64,000 nucleotides of DNA. It comes from Sipunculus nudus. Taxonomy: Eukaryota > Annelida > Sipuncula > Golfingiida > Sipunculidae. The translations under genes were made by a program, and so were the position numbers. Of the stretch, positions 1-11,247 are shown piece by piece (the stretch's first letter is position 1; every line of letters starts with the position of its first letter). The notes beneath the pieces are model-generated. The model had not been told where the DNA came from, made no database searches, and worked only from the letters and a program-made list of their open reading frames with translations. The DNA lies in NCBI GenBank assembly GCA_026874595.1, contig CM049306.1:12361019-12425018 (forward strand), read 5' to 3'.

Positions 1-1276
1 GATACATTAAACACAAGCAATATTTATTATCGTTCCTCAAAGTGACTCGAGATTTCCCTCCTATGGTTTACTTTCAGGTGCTTAATCTAAATGGCTTTTC
101 CACATAATCAGGACGCTTGTTCATTTCCTTTACACTTAAATGACATTTTTAGTTTTATCGCAAGTAAACCCTTAGAGGACTATGATTTTTTTAACCGATT
201 TGTCTTATCAAACAGGCAACCTGACCAAAGGTACTTTACTGTAATGCCACGTGAAAAATCAAATACTTTACTTCAGCTCTTTCTCAAAGGTCTTCTTTCT
301 AATAACATATAATACAAGTCCTTCTAAATGTACCTTCCTGTATTCTTTTGCCTCTTATACGTACTTTCCACTATTTTTGCAAGCCAGGCGCCTTCGTCTT
401 GGATTGGAAGGGTGTACATTAATCCAATAATTTGGATGATTTCCTGGTTTTTCATCCGGACGCAGCCAGTAAGTTTTCATAAACATACTGTAGAAACACC
501 TTCAGGCAGTACCGGAGTCTGCCCCGACTTATCACGTGACCGATAAGACTTGACCCTGACTCTTTAGGCTTTACAGAATGTGATCCCAGATTATGTTTGG
601 CTTTAATCATAAGATTAATGTAGCATTTTGTATGTGATATAGCAAAGTGGAAACATTTTTCTACTTTGCCGTACAATTATGTGATCAAGGATCATCAGGA
701 ATAATTCCAGGAATAATTCCAATGTGACGGAAAATTGGGGTTGTTAAAACTACGGAATGGAGCATTTTTTTTCTCTCAATAGGAAACCCGTCAACACTTC
801 AGATTGAATAAGTTTCTAAACTCACACAAAAGGGAATAAACGGTTACAGTATGAGGACAGGTATCCCATTGCTTTGCCCACATTAACACCTGCCAAAGCC
901 AATTAAAAAATGATGGTATGTGTAATAGTGAGTGTTGTTCAATTGTATGGCTATCAGGGCATGTAAATACTTCACGGGAGGCCATACTCACTTATATTTA
1001 ACATATACCAGTCATATTAAACTGTCACAAGTCATTTGTGACCAGTTTTACATAAAAGGTTGTGTTAATTTGATTAATGATATTTGATAATATTTTTTTA
1101 TTATGAAATGGATAATATAGAATTGAGCATCTCAAGATGTTAAGCTTTGGACACTAAGAACTGCTTGTAGTCTAGAAGAACGGAAAAATTAAAGCTGTAA
1201 TTATGTTATCACCACCGAGGGTCCTGCATTGGTAAGCGATGTAAGAATTGTCTGCAAGAAGATAACTACGCTCCCG
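1..1276. other. no recognised feature
   Basis: AT-rich sequence with only short reading frames (up to about 75 codons) that resemble no family I know. Stop codons are frequent in all frames and I see no terminal repeats. Confidence 0.5.
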
Positions 1277-1328
1277 AGGCAGCGGAAATCTTGCACTTCT
1301 AAAGAAGCTTCTGATTTTCCCGCTGCCT
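1277..1328. other. long imperfect hairpin of unknown role
   Basis: The left arm AGGCAGCGG followed by AAATC pairs with the right arm GATTT followed by TCCCGCTGCCT, giving about 14 base pairs with a small bulge. The interior holds a second short stem, CTTC/GAAG. The fold is about 52 nt and lies in a locally GC-richer stretch (about 1.2-1.9 kb). It could be transcribed as a small structured RNA or be a palindromic relic. The paired stem is shorter than a usual microRNA precursor, so I do not call it one. Confidence 0.35.
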
Positions 1329-1470
1329 GGTTTGACCGTTTATGACACACTTAGACAGCAGGTGGTCCGCGTTGTCTGGCAGCCAACCAAATGCCAGTTA
1401 ACAAACACTCGACGGGGATCATGGCGCCGCCCATAGCTGCGCTTCAAGTGCACTCAAGTGGTTACTCTTA

Positions 1471-1489
1471 GTAAAAAAAAAAAAAAAAA
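1471..1489 (+). repeat. poly-A tract
   Basis: An uninterrupted A run of about 18 nt. No retroelement body is recognisable directly upstream, so its origin is unclear. Confidence 0.7.
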
Positions 1490-1894
1490 CAGTCGAATAT
1501 TAATTGCTCCCTTTGCGTTTTCTCAACATCGATTCGATTATGACATTACGACTTTGTCAGCGTAGCCATGTATCTGTTTGCCTGCAACACGGAAACCAGC
1601 CAGCGAGGTGTGCACGGAGCCAATGTTGTTACATTTAGTTTGAATTGCAGCTCACCAGTCGAGCATCCTTTGTGCACATTCAAGGACCAGTGCAAACTAC
1701 GTGCCGGGCCATTTTCTCTGAGCCTGTGCCACGTGCAGACTGTGGCGATGAGCTGTCGCTCAAAACAAATGTAACAACAGTTGCTCCTTGTATTCCTCGC
1801 TTGGCCGGTATCCGTCTTGCTGGAAACACGGCCTTGTTAATACCTTGTCGCATCAGTTTTGTGTCGCATATCGGGCATTGTTTACACGCAGTCA

Positions 1895-1940
1895 AGAGTA
1901 CCACATCTATAAATAGAATAAGAGTGTCTTCCAGCACAGG
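1895..1940 (+). promoter_or_regulatory. possible TATA-type core promoter
   Basis: A good TATA-like motif, CTATAAATA, lies at 1907-1915 inside a GC-richer block. A forkhead-type TGTTTAC lies about 20 nt upstream. No supported gene starts downstream, so this is motif evidence only and may be chance in AT-rich DNA. Confidence 0.15.
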
Positions 1941-3087
1941 GTCTGATTGGACCTAAATACAGTGCTCCCCTCTAGTGTAGCGATTCAGGATACTCGAGGT
2001 AAAAAAACAGCGCTTACAATATAGGTAGTAGGCCTATAGGTAAAGCGCTGTGTAAAGAGCGTAGAAGAAAACACGGAAGTACCATTTAAGGAGAAAGTTG
2101 AGGATACACGGGGTTTATCCGAGAGGTAGGACTATAAAGTCGTCTTGTGATTAGAACTAAATTACTAGCACCCTTGACTCATGTGCTTCACTTGAGATGA
2201 GTGTAAAAATGGCTTATTCCTTGGATCACGTGGCACATGGGTTAGAATATCTGGTGCATACGTTCGGGCTCAAAGGGTCTGCGGACTTCGATAAGGCCAA
2301 CAAATTCGGAATAGGCTTAGCGTGGAAACATCAACTGGTGTATGGTTTCTGATTATTTGGCATTGTGAATAAAGAACTTAAGTTGCATAATGTGCATCTA
2401 TATTACTGTGTGCACGTTGATAAAATAACTTGCATGATTTTTTGAGACCATATAGAATGGAGCTAAATGTAAGAATAGTTTCATACTTTTTTATATGACT
2501 GTTTTGTGTGAAACTCGGTCACACTTATTTGCTTGCTTGTAGAACTGAAAATGTCTCACACGGTCTAAGGACGATACAAAAGAACCTGGACATCACATAG
2601 AAAAGGGATGTGCATGACAAATACAACGTTTTGTTCAATAAATGGCATATTTTTGACTGAAACATGAAAAACCTGGACAACCCGGTAACATTAAGAAACA
2701 ACGATAATAAAGAAGATCTCACAATCAAAGAAGAGCCCTTTAAATAACGGCGACAAAGAATACATCATGTAATTTATTGATTTTTGCTTGTGAGTTTTCT
2801 TCCGTAGAACACCTTTCTTATTTATTGCGTAACAAAACATTCAGTTTGGAAATGTGATACGTGCTTTGACTAAGCTATTTCACAACGGACATGAACTGTC
2901 AGATAATAAACATTTGCTATATATCACAGGTTTTTTTTCAAATTGAATGTAGCACTCTTGGAATTTGCCTTGCATCTGATGTCAGCACAACGCCTGTGTT
3001 ACACGAAAAAAGTAGTTGTAAGATAATCATATTCCGTATATTTCGACCCTAGAACAATGGAAAGCAGAAAAGGAAATGTTCAAAAGT
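1941..3087. other. no recognised feature
   Basis: AT-rich DNA with short frames only. Nothing recognisable up to the edge of the tandem duplication. Confidence 0.5.
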
Positions 3088-3151
3088 GTTATGTATGCGT
3101 TTTCAGGTTGTATAAACTTTACAGAAGGCAAACCTACATAGCCTATACGGA

Positions 3152-3222
<71 letters not shown>

Positions 3223-3858
3223 AAGGACCCAAAATGTTAAATGCCTCATTTACACTGACACTCGCGGCGACTGACTGGCAAAGTATTTTGGATGGAAAAC
3301 TGGATTATCGCAAGACCTCTCCAATCAGGTCGCCGAAAAATCGACGAAGTTCGCCGAGCATCACAAGGTATCTAGAGGGTGTACACTGCCATGTTCAATC
3401 CGTCTGCTACTATCGTGCCCCATGGCAAGAGCTATGTATCACTTACTCTTTGAAATGCAACACCAGAACCAGAAAAAAACGGCTACCATTTATGTAATGA
3501 CGTATCCTTCGGTTTCTTTATCCTATACTTAAAATGAATTAGCTAACTCTTTTATCTGTTGTGAGTAGATTTTGATACATTTCAAGAAGTCTACCATGAC
3601 CAATCAGGCTAAGTCCTGATCTGCAAAGTTGATCTGATATATCATCTTACATCGAATCATTTGTATTATCGGATCCTCGGTTTCATGTATGCACTAATTT
3701 ACTTAAAAGTTTTCCCTTATCAGATTTTTAAATCCGTCGTGTTTTGCATTTTTATACTCAATTTACATATCGTTGACCTTTTTCTCTTTGTCACATGAAA
3801 GCCTCCGAAATTTAGTTACTTGATTAATTACGTCTCTCAGAATGTATTGGGGTATTTT
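3088..3858 (+). repeat. direct tandem duplication, copy 1
   Basis: This unit of about 771 bp is followed at once by a second copy that appears identical outside a (TA)n tract. Both begin GTTATGTATGCGTTTTCAGG and end GGGGTATTTT. Each holds the same unrecognised 87-codon frame (3234-3497 here), which has no family signature and is probably non-coding. The 10-bp length difference between copies lies entirely in the microsatellite. Either the duplication is very recent or two haplotypes were joined head to tail in assembly. Confidence 0.95.
3156..3220. repeat. (TA)n microsatellite in duplication copy 1
   Basis: About 65 nt of pure TA, 10 nt longer than the matching tract in copy 2. Confidence 0.97.
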
Positions 3859-3922
3859 GTTATGTATGCGTTTTCAGGTTGTATAAACTTTACAGAAGGC
3901 AAACCTACATAGCCTATACGGA

Positions 3923-3983
<61 letters not shown>

Positions 3984-4619
3984 AAGGACCCAAAATGTTA
4001 AATGCCTCATTTACACTGACACTCGCGGCGACTGACTGGCAAAGTATTTTGGATGGAAAACTGGATTATCGCAAGACCTCTCCAATCAGGTCGCCGAAAA
4101 ATCGACGAAGTTCGCCGAGCATCACAAGGTATCTAGAGGGTGTACACTGCCATGTTCAATCCGTCTGCTACTATCGTGCCCCATGGCAAGAGCTATGTAT
4201 CACTTACTCTTTGAAATGCAACACCAGAACCAGAAAAAAACGGCTACCATTTATGTAATGACGTATCCTTCGGTTTCTTTATCCTATACTTAAAATGAAT
4301 TAGCTAACTCTTTTATCTGTTGTGAGTAGATTTTGATACATTTCAAGAAGTCTACCATGACCAATCAGGCTAAGTCCTGATCTGCAAAGTTGATCTGATA
4401 TATCATCTTACATCGAATCATTTGTATTATCGGATCCTCGGTTTCATGTATGCACTAATTTACTTAAAAGTTTTCCCTTATCAGATTTTTAAATCCGTCG
4501 TGTTTTGCATTTTTATACTCAATTTACATATCGTTGACCTTTTTCTCTTTGTCACATGAAAGCCTCCGAAATTTAGTTACTTGATTAATTACGTCTCTCA
4601 GAATGTATTGGGGTATTTT
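3859..4619 (+). repeat. direct tandem duplication, copy 2
   Basis: Second unit, 761 bp, repeating 3088-3858. The non-microsatellite parts match base for base wherever I compared them, including the 87-codon frame at 3995-4258. The junction is direct, with no filler and only trivial homology at the joint. Confidence 0.95.
3927..3981. repeat. (TA)n microsatellite in duplication copy 2
   Basis: About 55 nt of pure TA; the only visible length difference between the two copies. Confidence 0.97.
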
Positions 4620-5570
4620 TCCTAGATTAGCTCATTCGTTATAAAGACTTGTGCTTGTTATAAAGAATATCTGCATGTTTCAGAGGATCTAAACGTGATC
4701 TTGTTTTAAGCATCCCTTGAACAGATGTTAATATGCAAACAGTTTTCTCGGAGTTTCTTGACATACTTGGATAAGTTAATGCATGTGCCTGAGTGCCTGA
4801 ACGCCCATATTCTGTTAACTCCTCCAGTCATTCATAAACGAATCAGCCAAAAGGTGAGTTTTTGTGATTTAGTTAGGAATTCCACAGGGGTTTTCTTGTT
4901 TACCCTCTGAAATATTATGCCAAAGGTAATGATTCGTAAAATTTAAGTAAATTACACTTTCTTATGACATGGTAGGATTGTGTCCCCTCCCGTTTTTTGG
5001 TACAAGATTTTCCGCGACTGATATAGGAACGTCTACCTGAAACCCAGCTATCTATTCACTTACCTTACTTGTTGAATTTATGTAATTCATGCGTACTCTG
5101 CGTACATATTAACTTTAGGTATTTAGTTCTTATAACGCCCATTTAGGTATTAGGTTTTTTTTTATTTACAAGGAGTTAGTAAACATATTTAATGAACCTG
5201 TAGACAAACAGAAAAGAAACATGTACCCTGGATGGTTAAATGTACATGGACGGATACTGAAGTCATAAATTGGTGGTCGTGAGAATTTATGAATAATCAT
5301 TTGTCATTCAGAAAACAATGGATCGTCTGATTCGCCCCTGATGTCCTTGCTGGAAGTGCTTGGGTAACGATCGGCGGCCATTTGGACGGATTCCCAATCC
5401 TTTGGGCTTTTTGGTTTATTTTTTACAAAAGAACCAAGGATATAACTTTATTTAATAGACATCATCTATTGGAATAGGCCCCTTCAATGTGTATTTTTAC
5501 CGGGTGTTCTTTTTTTAAATCCATTTAAGTTTTTAAATTGGTTTAACTGTCATTAATATAATCATCTGGG
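4620..5570. other. no recognised feature
   Basis: AT-rich sequence without a convincing frame or repeat up to the left end of the hAT-like element. Confidence 0.5.
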
Positions 5571-6995
5571 CAGGGTTGGGTTTTAGGCTGCCCAAAACCT
5601 GCCCTTAACTGCCTAAAATGGGTTATAACGTTCCTAATACTGCCTTAAACTGACTAAAACCTTTCTTGCCCTCACCTATAACTTGCAGTTTAAATATGTT
5701 TTATTGTTACTCAGCTAAATACATGAAAAAATATGCTCAACAAATTAAAAAGTGAGGAACACTTTATATTCAAACTAAAAAAAAATAATAAACCATGATA
5801 CAAAAAAAAGAAACGAATACAACACTACTTAAGGTTTTCCACACTCTTCTCTAACAGCTTTAGATTGTATCCCCAAATCATATTCTGAGGTCTCCCTCCT
5901 GTGCATGCCATTACTGCCAATTTAGAAAAGAATGCTTATACTGTAAGCTTATTAAGAGATACTTAAATTTGGTTTTTGATCACAACCTTGGGATTAAATT
6001 TTGTGATATATGTGAAAGAAGTTTTCCCGGATATAAAAAAATGTTCATTTTATACTGATGAATAGTCATTTATAATGTACAGTAGTCCATTAACATATCA
6101 CGTTTGGTTTGTGTGCCTGTATCTTCATATGGCAAAAAGCAAAGGATTGATTCTATAAATTAGATGCTAGCATGCTAGCCATTAACTAAAACTATGATAA
6201 TATCCTTTACATTATTAGTTGTTTCCTTAGCTAGGTCATCCCTTGTCAAATCATAAGATTTTGTGCACATACTTATTGTCTATATAATGATGATGAATAT
6301 GCTTTGTTAACTGTATGATGAGACTATGAAAATGGAACACTTTTGAAACATTGTTATTAGTATAAAACTGAAAAACGCAAAAGAACAGTAAGGAAAAGCA
6401 AGGGGTTTGATTGCATCATTTTAGTCATGCATAAATATTCACATCGTCATGAACATCTAGTAAGACACAGAAGTTGGCATTATGACCATTGGGTCTTATG
6501 ATCCCATCACCATAATAAACAGTAATTAACTAGTCTAATCAAGCATGTCCTCCCCCTCTGATACCTTGCCTTACCTTATACTAGAGGCTGTATTATAGCA
6601 TTCCAGATGGCAGGGCACTCTAAAGGAAACCCAAAGAGTCGTGATAATGAAATTACCTTGGTCAGTGAAACTATGTGCCACACAATCATAGTCTCATACT
6701 CAAGAAACCTATATAGCTTCTTGAAGAATGCATGATGCCAGCTAATAGGAAATCATGCATAACTAATACTGGTACCTGAAATCTTCCAGAAGCCCAGCAA
6801 ATTAGCCTTGTGGCTGCATCACCCTAGACAGTTTGGTAGTTTTATAAATCTTTAAGTAAAGAATTTAAAGAAATGTAGGTTTTAGGCACTTTTGGTTCCT
6901 AAAACTTGCCTAAGCCTGTACGTTTAAGGCGGGGCAGTTTTAACCAGGTTATAACCTACGGTTAAAACCTTCCCGCCTCAAACTTGCCAACCCTG
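5571..6995. mobile_element. non-autonomous hAT-like DNA transposon (candidate)
   Basis: The left end reads CAGGGTTGG and the right end CCAACCCTG, a perfect 9-bp terminal inverted repeat of hAT type about 1.4 kb apart. Both subterminal regions carry several copies of a TTTTAGGC/GCCTAAAAC-like motif in opposite orientation (about 5585-5680 and 6870-6985). Such arrays are usual in hAT elements, where transposase binds. The interior has no transposase frame, so if real it is a deletion derivative moved in trans. The flanking 8-mers (catctggg and tttaggat) do not match, so the target duplication has decayed, the ends are slightly misplaced, or the element has recombined. A perfect 14-bp palindrome lies at 6166-6179. 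Confidence 0.6.
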
Positions 6996-8678
6996 TTTAG
7001 GATAATAGAACCAACAGGTACTAAACCTAGTACAACATTACAAAGGAGCTTAAGATTTTTTTTCAGGGCTTTGTAGTGAATAGCTTTCAGCTCTTATTTC
7101 GAAAGTCTCATTTCTGCCATTTGATGGTTTCTTGCGATAACAAATTTATTCAGGGCATGGGGACGGGGCGTGTGGAGCGTGGGGCGTGTGGAGCGTTGCA
7201 GTCATCTAGTTGGATGATAAAAGTATTAAATTCAAAGAACCGGACACGCGACTACCCGCAATTTTTTCCCAACTCTAACGTGCGTTACCGATCATGTTTC
7301 AATCAAACCTGAGAAGTTTTATTTGTAAGATATCCTTAGGCAATATAAAGCATAAGATTAATCGATGGTCTTTCCTTTGAAACGCAGTAAATTCAGGTTT
7401 CCTCAATCTGACAAATGTGCTTTTCCGGCTATATTGTCGCAGTGTATATACGTTTTGATTGCGGTTCAGTTCCCCTATTCAATCATAATTTAGCAAGTGT
7501 ATATCTTATTTCACATTCCATGACACACGTCATCATTTATAGAATGGATTCTTGTATTTCATATACCCGCTCTTCTCTCTATCCTTTTTTATTTCATATA
7601 TTTTTCATATTCAAAGTTATATCTCCACGTTTATGTTTCTCGGATATGTGGATCAATTCTTTTCGGCTCGTGTGCCGATTGTAAAAAGGTCTTTGTATAA
7701 AGTAATATACTGTTGATCCAAGGTCCAGTAACATTGTTTCCTGTCATTTTGCAGAGTTACTTGCATATATGTCGCTTGTAATTTGTATACGTTAAATAAA
7801 AGACATCACTTCCGTTTCTCCGTGTGTGAGACCACAGTGCCAATACGTTATGTGACAAACGTTTTCGGTTTGTCATCCTAGGGAAACATAGTTGATGGCA
7901 AAGTCTTATAGTGTTCATTTAAACATTCTCTCTAACAATCGGTAATATTTAATTAGCATGTTATTTATATGGCGTGAACATTAATAACGTTCTCATCCTA
8001 TCACGTGAGCTCGTTTCAGGCCGATTCAATTGATTAAACTATACACAGGGGAGTTGCATTTTGGTGAATTATCTCTATACTTTGCTGTCTCTGCGACTTT
8101 ATTGTTTAATTATCCTCTATATTATATTTCATATTGTCCCATTTCTACCCATAAATTTAGTGTCCAGTCATAGGAGGGAGAAACACTCAAATGCTCCATA
8201 TCAGTTCCCCTCCTGTTACCAAGTATATGATAAACCACTGAAGATATCATCACCAAACTGTGCGAAACTAAAGTTTTGGTGATTTTAAGGCTTTCTATTC
8301 AAAGGCTTGTAACACTTGGATATCATTGATGCCAGACATTTCTAGTAAAAAATAGGGAGGTCCTTGCAAAAATTATGGTATAGCAGGTTTGGGTATTGTC
8401 AAACCTTCACTTCACTTGTTACAAGCCATATATAAGTACTATTGCCAAGAACATTTTGTTGTTCATCCGTTTCTCAAGCTACTTTTCAACCTTATTATTA
8501 TTTACTTTTTGATACCATACTCAATATCTTCAGTTCAAGTTAACTGCGGTCTCAAATAAGCCTCCCCGTAAGGTAGGGAGGTGTATAGAGTTAATGAGTT
8601 CATGTCTATAACAATATATGTTTCCAATATAGCTGATTTAAAAAAATAGCTCATTTCCAAAACTCCCGATTATCGCTC
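6996..8678. other. no recognised feature, apart from a 16-bp direct repeat
   Basis: Two adjacent copies of GGGGCGTGTGGAGCGT occur at about 7164-7195. Otherwise the stretch is AT-rich with short unrecognised frames. Confidence 0.5.
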
Positions 8679-8694
8679 GGGGGGGGGGGGGGGG
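8679..8694. repeat. poly-G run (16)
   Basis: Uninterrupted G homopolymer in otherwise AT-rich DNA, followed by a G-rich stretch. Confidence 0.95.
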
Positions 8695-10063
8695 CGTCGG
8701 GTGGAGGGGTTGGATCCTATTATTTTTCTGATGGTAATGGGTTCTGAAGCACTCCCGTCAAAGTTCCTTGATCTACCAGAATAACTCGGGATGAATATTT
8801 CTAACCTCATATCCCGAAGTGTACCTAATCCTTTATATAACCAAATGTGTATTTCATATAATCTCTTATGCCCTCTACTTGTTCTTTCTATCTCTTATTT
8901 GTGTATTTATTAAGAATAAATCTGTTACCTATATCGTTGATCCAGTTCTCCATGTCACATGATCCTGTATTCGTTAAATGTTCCTTTTACGCCAGTTGAC
9001 AGCCGGCTGTCAGGTCCTTTGAGATATTTAGTCGGTATAGCATTTCACTTTATGAATATGGCATCAGTTTACATGATCGAAGCGATGTGATATAGTGAAG
9101 GTGTGTTGGGATTTAAGCGTTTTACGTTCATGTCAAGTAAGTTCGTTTTCCCGGGCCGTGCTACCTTTGAACACGGTTATTGTATTTACGGTTATACTCA
9201 TCTGTTTCTCAGCGCAAACTATTATACACCCTAGTCTAAGTCGTTATGCATTAACACCGTATCACATCGTATGCTTACCATCTGTTTCCTGTGTAGTGTT
9301 TTTCTTTGATTTTTTTCGTGTAAATTTTGGCTCTTGTATCCCTCGTGTTTGGGTTTAATTTTTTTAATTGTTCAAATATGTTTTTCCGTAGTTTCTTTTA
9401 TTTCAAGCTGTTGTAGGGAAAAGTGAAAAGCATATATCCACGGAGAAAATGTTCATATTGCATGCAGGGACATACGCAAAGAAGGTTATGTTCCCCGTGT
9501 GTTTGTTTGTTAGTTTGTCTGTTAGCAGGAATATCAACATTTTACTGGACTGGTTTTCATCACACTTTATGAATGCCTGAGGAAAATTTGGTGCGGATCT
9601 AGATAAAGGAGCGGCATCGTTTGCTCTGAAGGTGTGAGACATACTGAGTACCAATATATATCAGCCCTTGTTACGTAAGAAGTCTGTTGGTTATTTATAT
9701 TCACTGTACTAACTTCTCTATAGCTCTACCTTTTCTTCCCTTTCTGCTTTGTTAATTTCCATGTTGATCACCTGACGATCCTTTAACATATTGATTTATG
9801 AAACCTTACTCCAATGGTGTGCACAAAGAATAATCCAGACAACGTATTACTCTGATTCAGTGAGACAAGCTATGGATGGTAGGAACCGCTTTAAATGTAA
9901 GAATTTCTTGGTTCAGCTCAAAATCTATTTGCCTACAATAAGAGATAGGGTAATTTGGGTAGTTAACATATGATGTTCATCATCAATGATATTGCAAAAG
10001 TGGGAAGAAAGAAGTATTTTAGGCAGCAAGTTACTGTTTTTGCGCCAACCATTATTGCTCATA
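8695..10063. other. no recognised feature
   Basis: Short reading frames only (up to about 87 codons), none resembling a known family. Confidence 0.45.
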
Positions 10064-10100
10064 ACAGGGGCAAATCCCCGATTTATCAAAAAGGAGGGGG
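10064..10100 (+). repeat. short repeat end shared with 22640-22675
   Basis: The pattern GGGGC-RR-ATCC, then ATT, then AAAAAGGAGGG recurs on the minus strand at 22640-22675. Two copies on opposite strands suggest the terminus of a dispersed element, but the body could not be delimited. Confidence 0.3.
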
Positions 10101-10140
10101 TCCAATCCAGGAGGACTAATGGCACCACCTTAAAAAAGGT

Positions 10141-10143
<3 letters not shown>

Positions 10144-10187
<44 letters not shown>
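10144..10187. repeat. compound (AT)n-(GT)n microsatellite
   Basis: About 28 nt of AT pass directly into about 16 nt of TG. The frames across it encode only Ile-Tyr and Cys-Val runs. Confidence 0.95.
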
Positions 10188-10453
10188 CTGTGTGGTCTCT
10201 GAACTCAACTATTGCATGCAAGAACTAGTAGGAATGCCCGGACCCAACAGCGGGATCGCGCATATTGCATGCTGGTGAGTGGCCATGAGCTCCATGACCT
10301 GATTTCAATACTTAACATCATACATTTATACAACATCGATAACAAAACAACTCTGGTTCCCCCCTACACTTCTGTTTCTGTTTCTATCCTTATGTATCTA
10401 AAGGGGTATCATAGAATGGAGAGAATCCGTCTGTCTGTAATGTGACAGATGTC

Positions 10454-11247
10454 TGTTACATGTGTTGTTGACACTTGGTTCGTGGGGCACACGCATAGCT
10501 CGTTGCTAGGGCAGCATCGCCTGGCCGGGAACTGGCCCACGTGTGAACCCTGGCGTGTGGAGACAGCGCTCGTCTGGGTTTTCTGGGCTGTTCGCGCGTC
10601 TTGTATTGTTCTTTGGGCGCGTGTGTATTATGTATGGTTGGGTTCTTTGGATTGTTCGTGAAATGGAAGTTTCTAAGCTTTGGGGTAAGAAGCTATAAAT
10701 TAGGGGTTGTGTTAAGAGCCGAGGGAGAGAGTGAAATATTCCAGCGGACACAGATGAGTGTGAGCCTGACTGAGTCAGTTTTGGACCTATCCGATAATTG
10801 CAGTAGTGTCAGGGATTCTACGAACTGTATGCAGATTTAGTGCGGCCTGTCTCGAGTTTGCTTTCGGGATTATTACAAGTGCTTTACTTTGGACTATTTG
10901 AACTGTTTACTTGGATTATTAGTTTTAAAGGACTTGTTGAGCTGTGAAAGTGGTGGTATCCAGAGAAGCCTAGGATCCGGACACTCGATCTGGTACTGTA
11001 TACTTTATTTATTACATTGTGTCATTGTATTGGTTTACTGTTATACTGTTGTTTTATGCTGTGTAATGGTATTGATTTAGTGTATTGTAATGTTAGGGTC
11101 GTTTTAAGAATAAATTATAATTATTTGTTAACAAAAAAAACATTGACTTCTTTATTTATTGTTACAGAATATGATTTTTATTTATCCCTGTAACTAGGTT
11201 TGTGCTCGTCAGGACTACGTGATCTGTTGTTATTAGGTTCCGTAACA
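10454..11247 (+). mobile_element. solo LTR candidate
   Basis: The segment of about 0.8 kb begins TGTTAC and ends GTAACA, the TG...CA short inverted termini typical of LTRs. A TATA motif, CTATAAAT, at 10693-10700 is followed about 410 bp later by AATAAA at 11109-11114, in the order expected for U3-R-U5. ATGTC lies directly left of the start and recurs 2 nt beyond the right end, which would fit a worn 5-bp target duplication. It is GC-richer than its flanks. There is no adjacent primer-binding site, gag or pol, so it would be a solo LTR left by recombination. Clade unknown; a chance resemblance is possible. Confidence 0.4.

Noticed and set aside
3234-3497. 87-codon frame repeated exactly at 3995-4258, suggesting a duplicated gene
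   Set aside because: The identity comes from the tandem duplication of the whole 0.77-kb unit. The frame has no domain, family resemblance or promoter.
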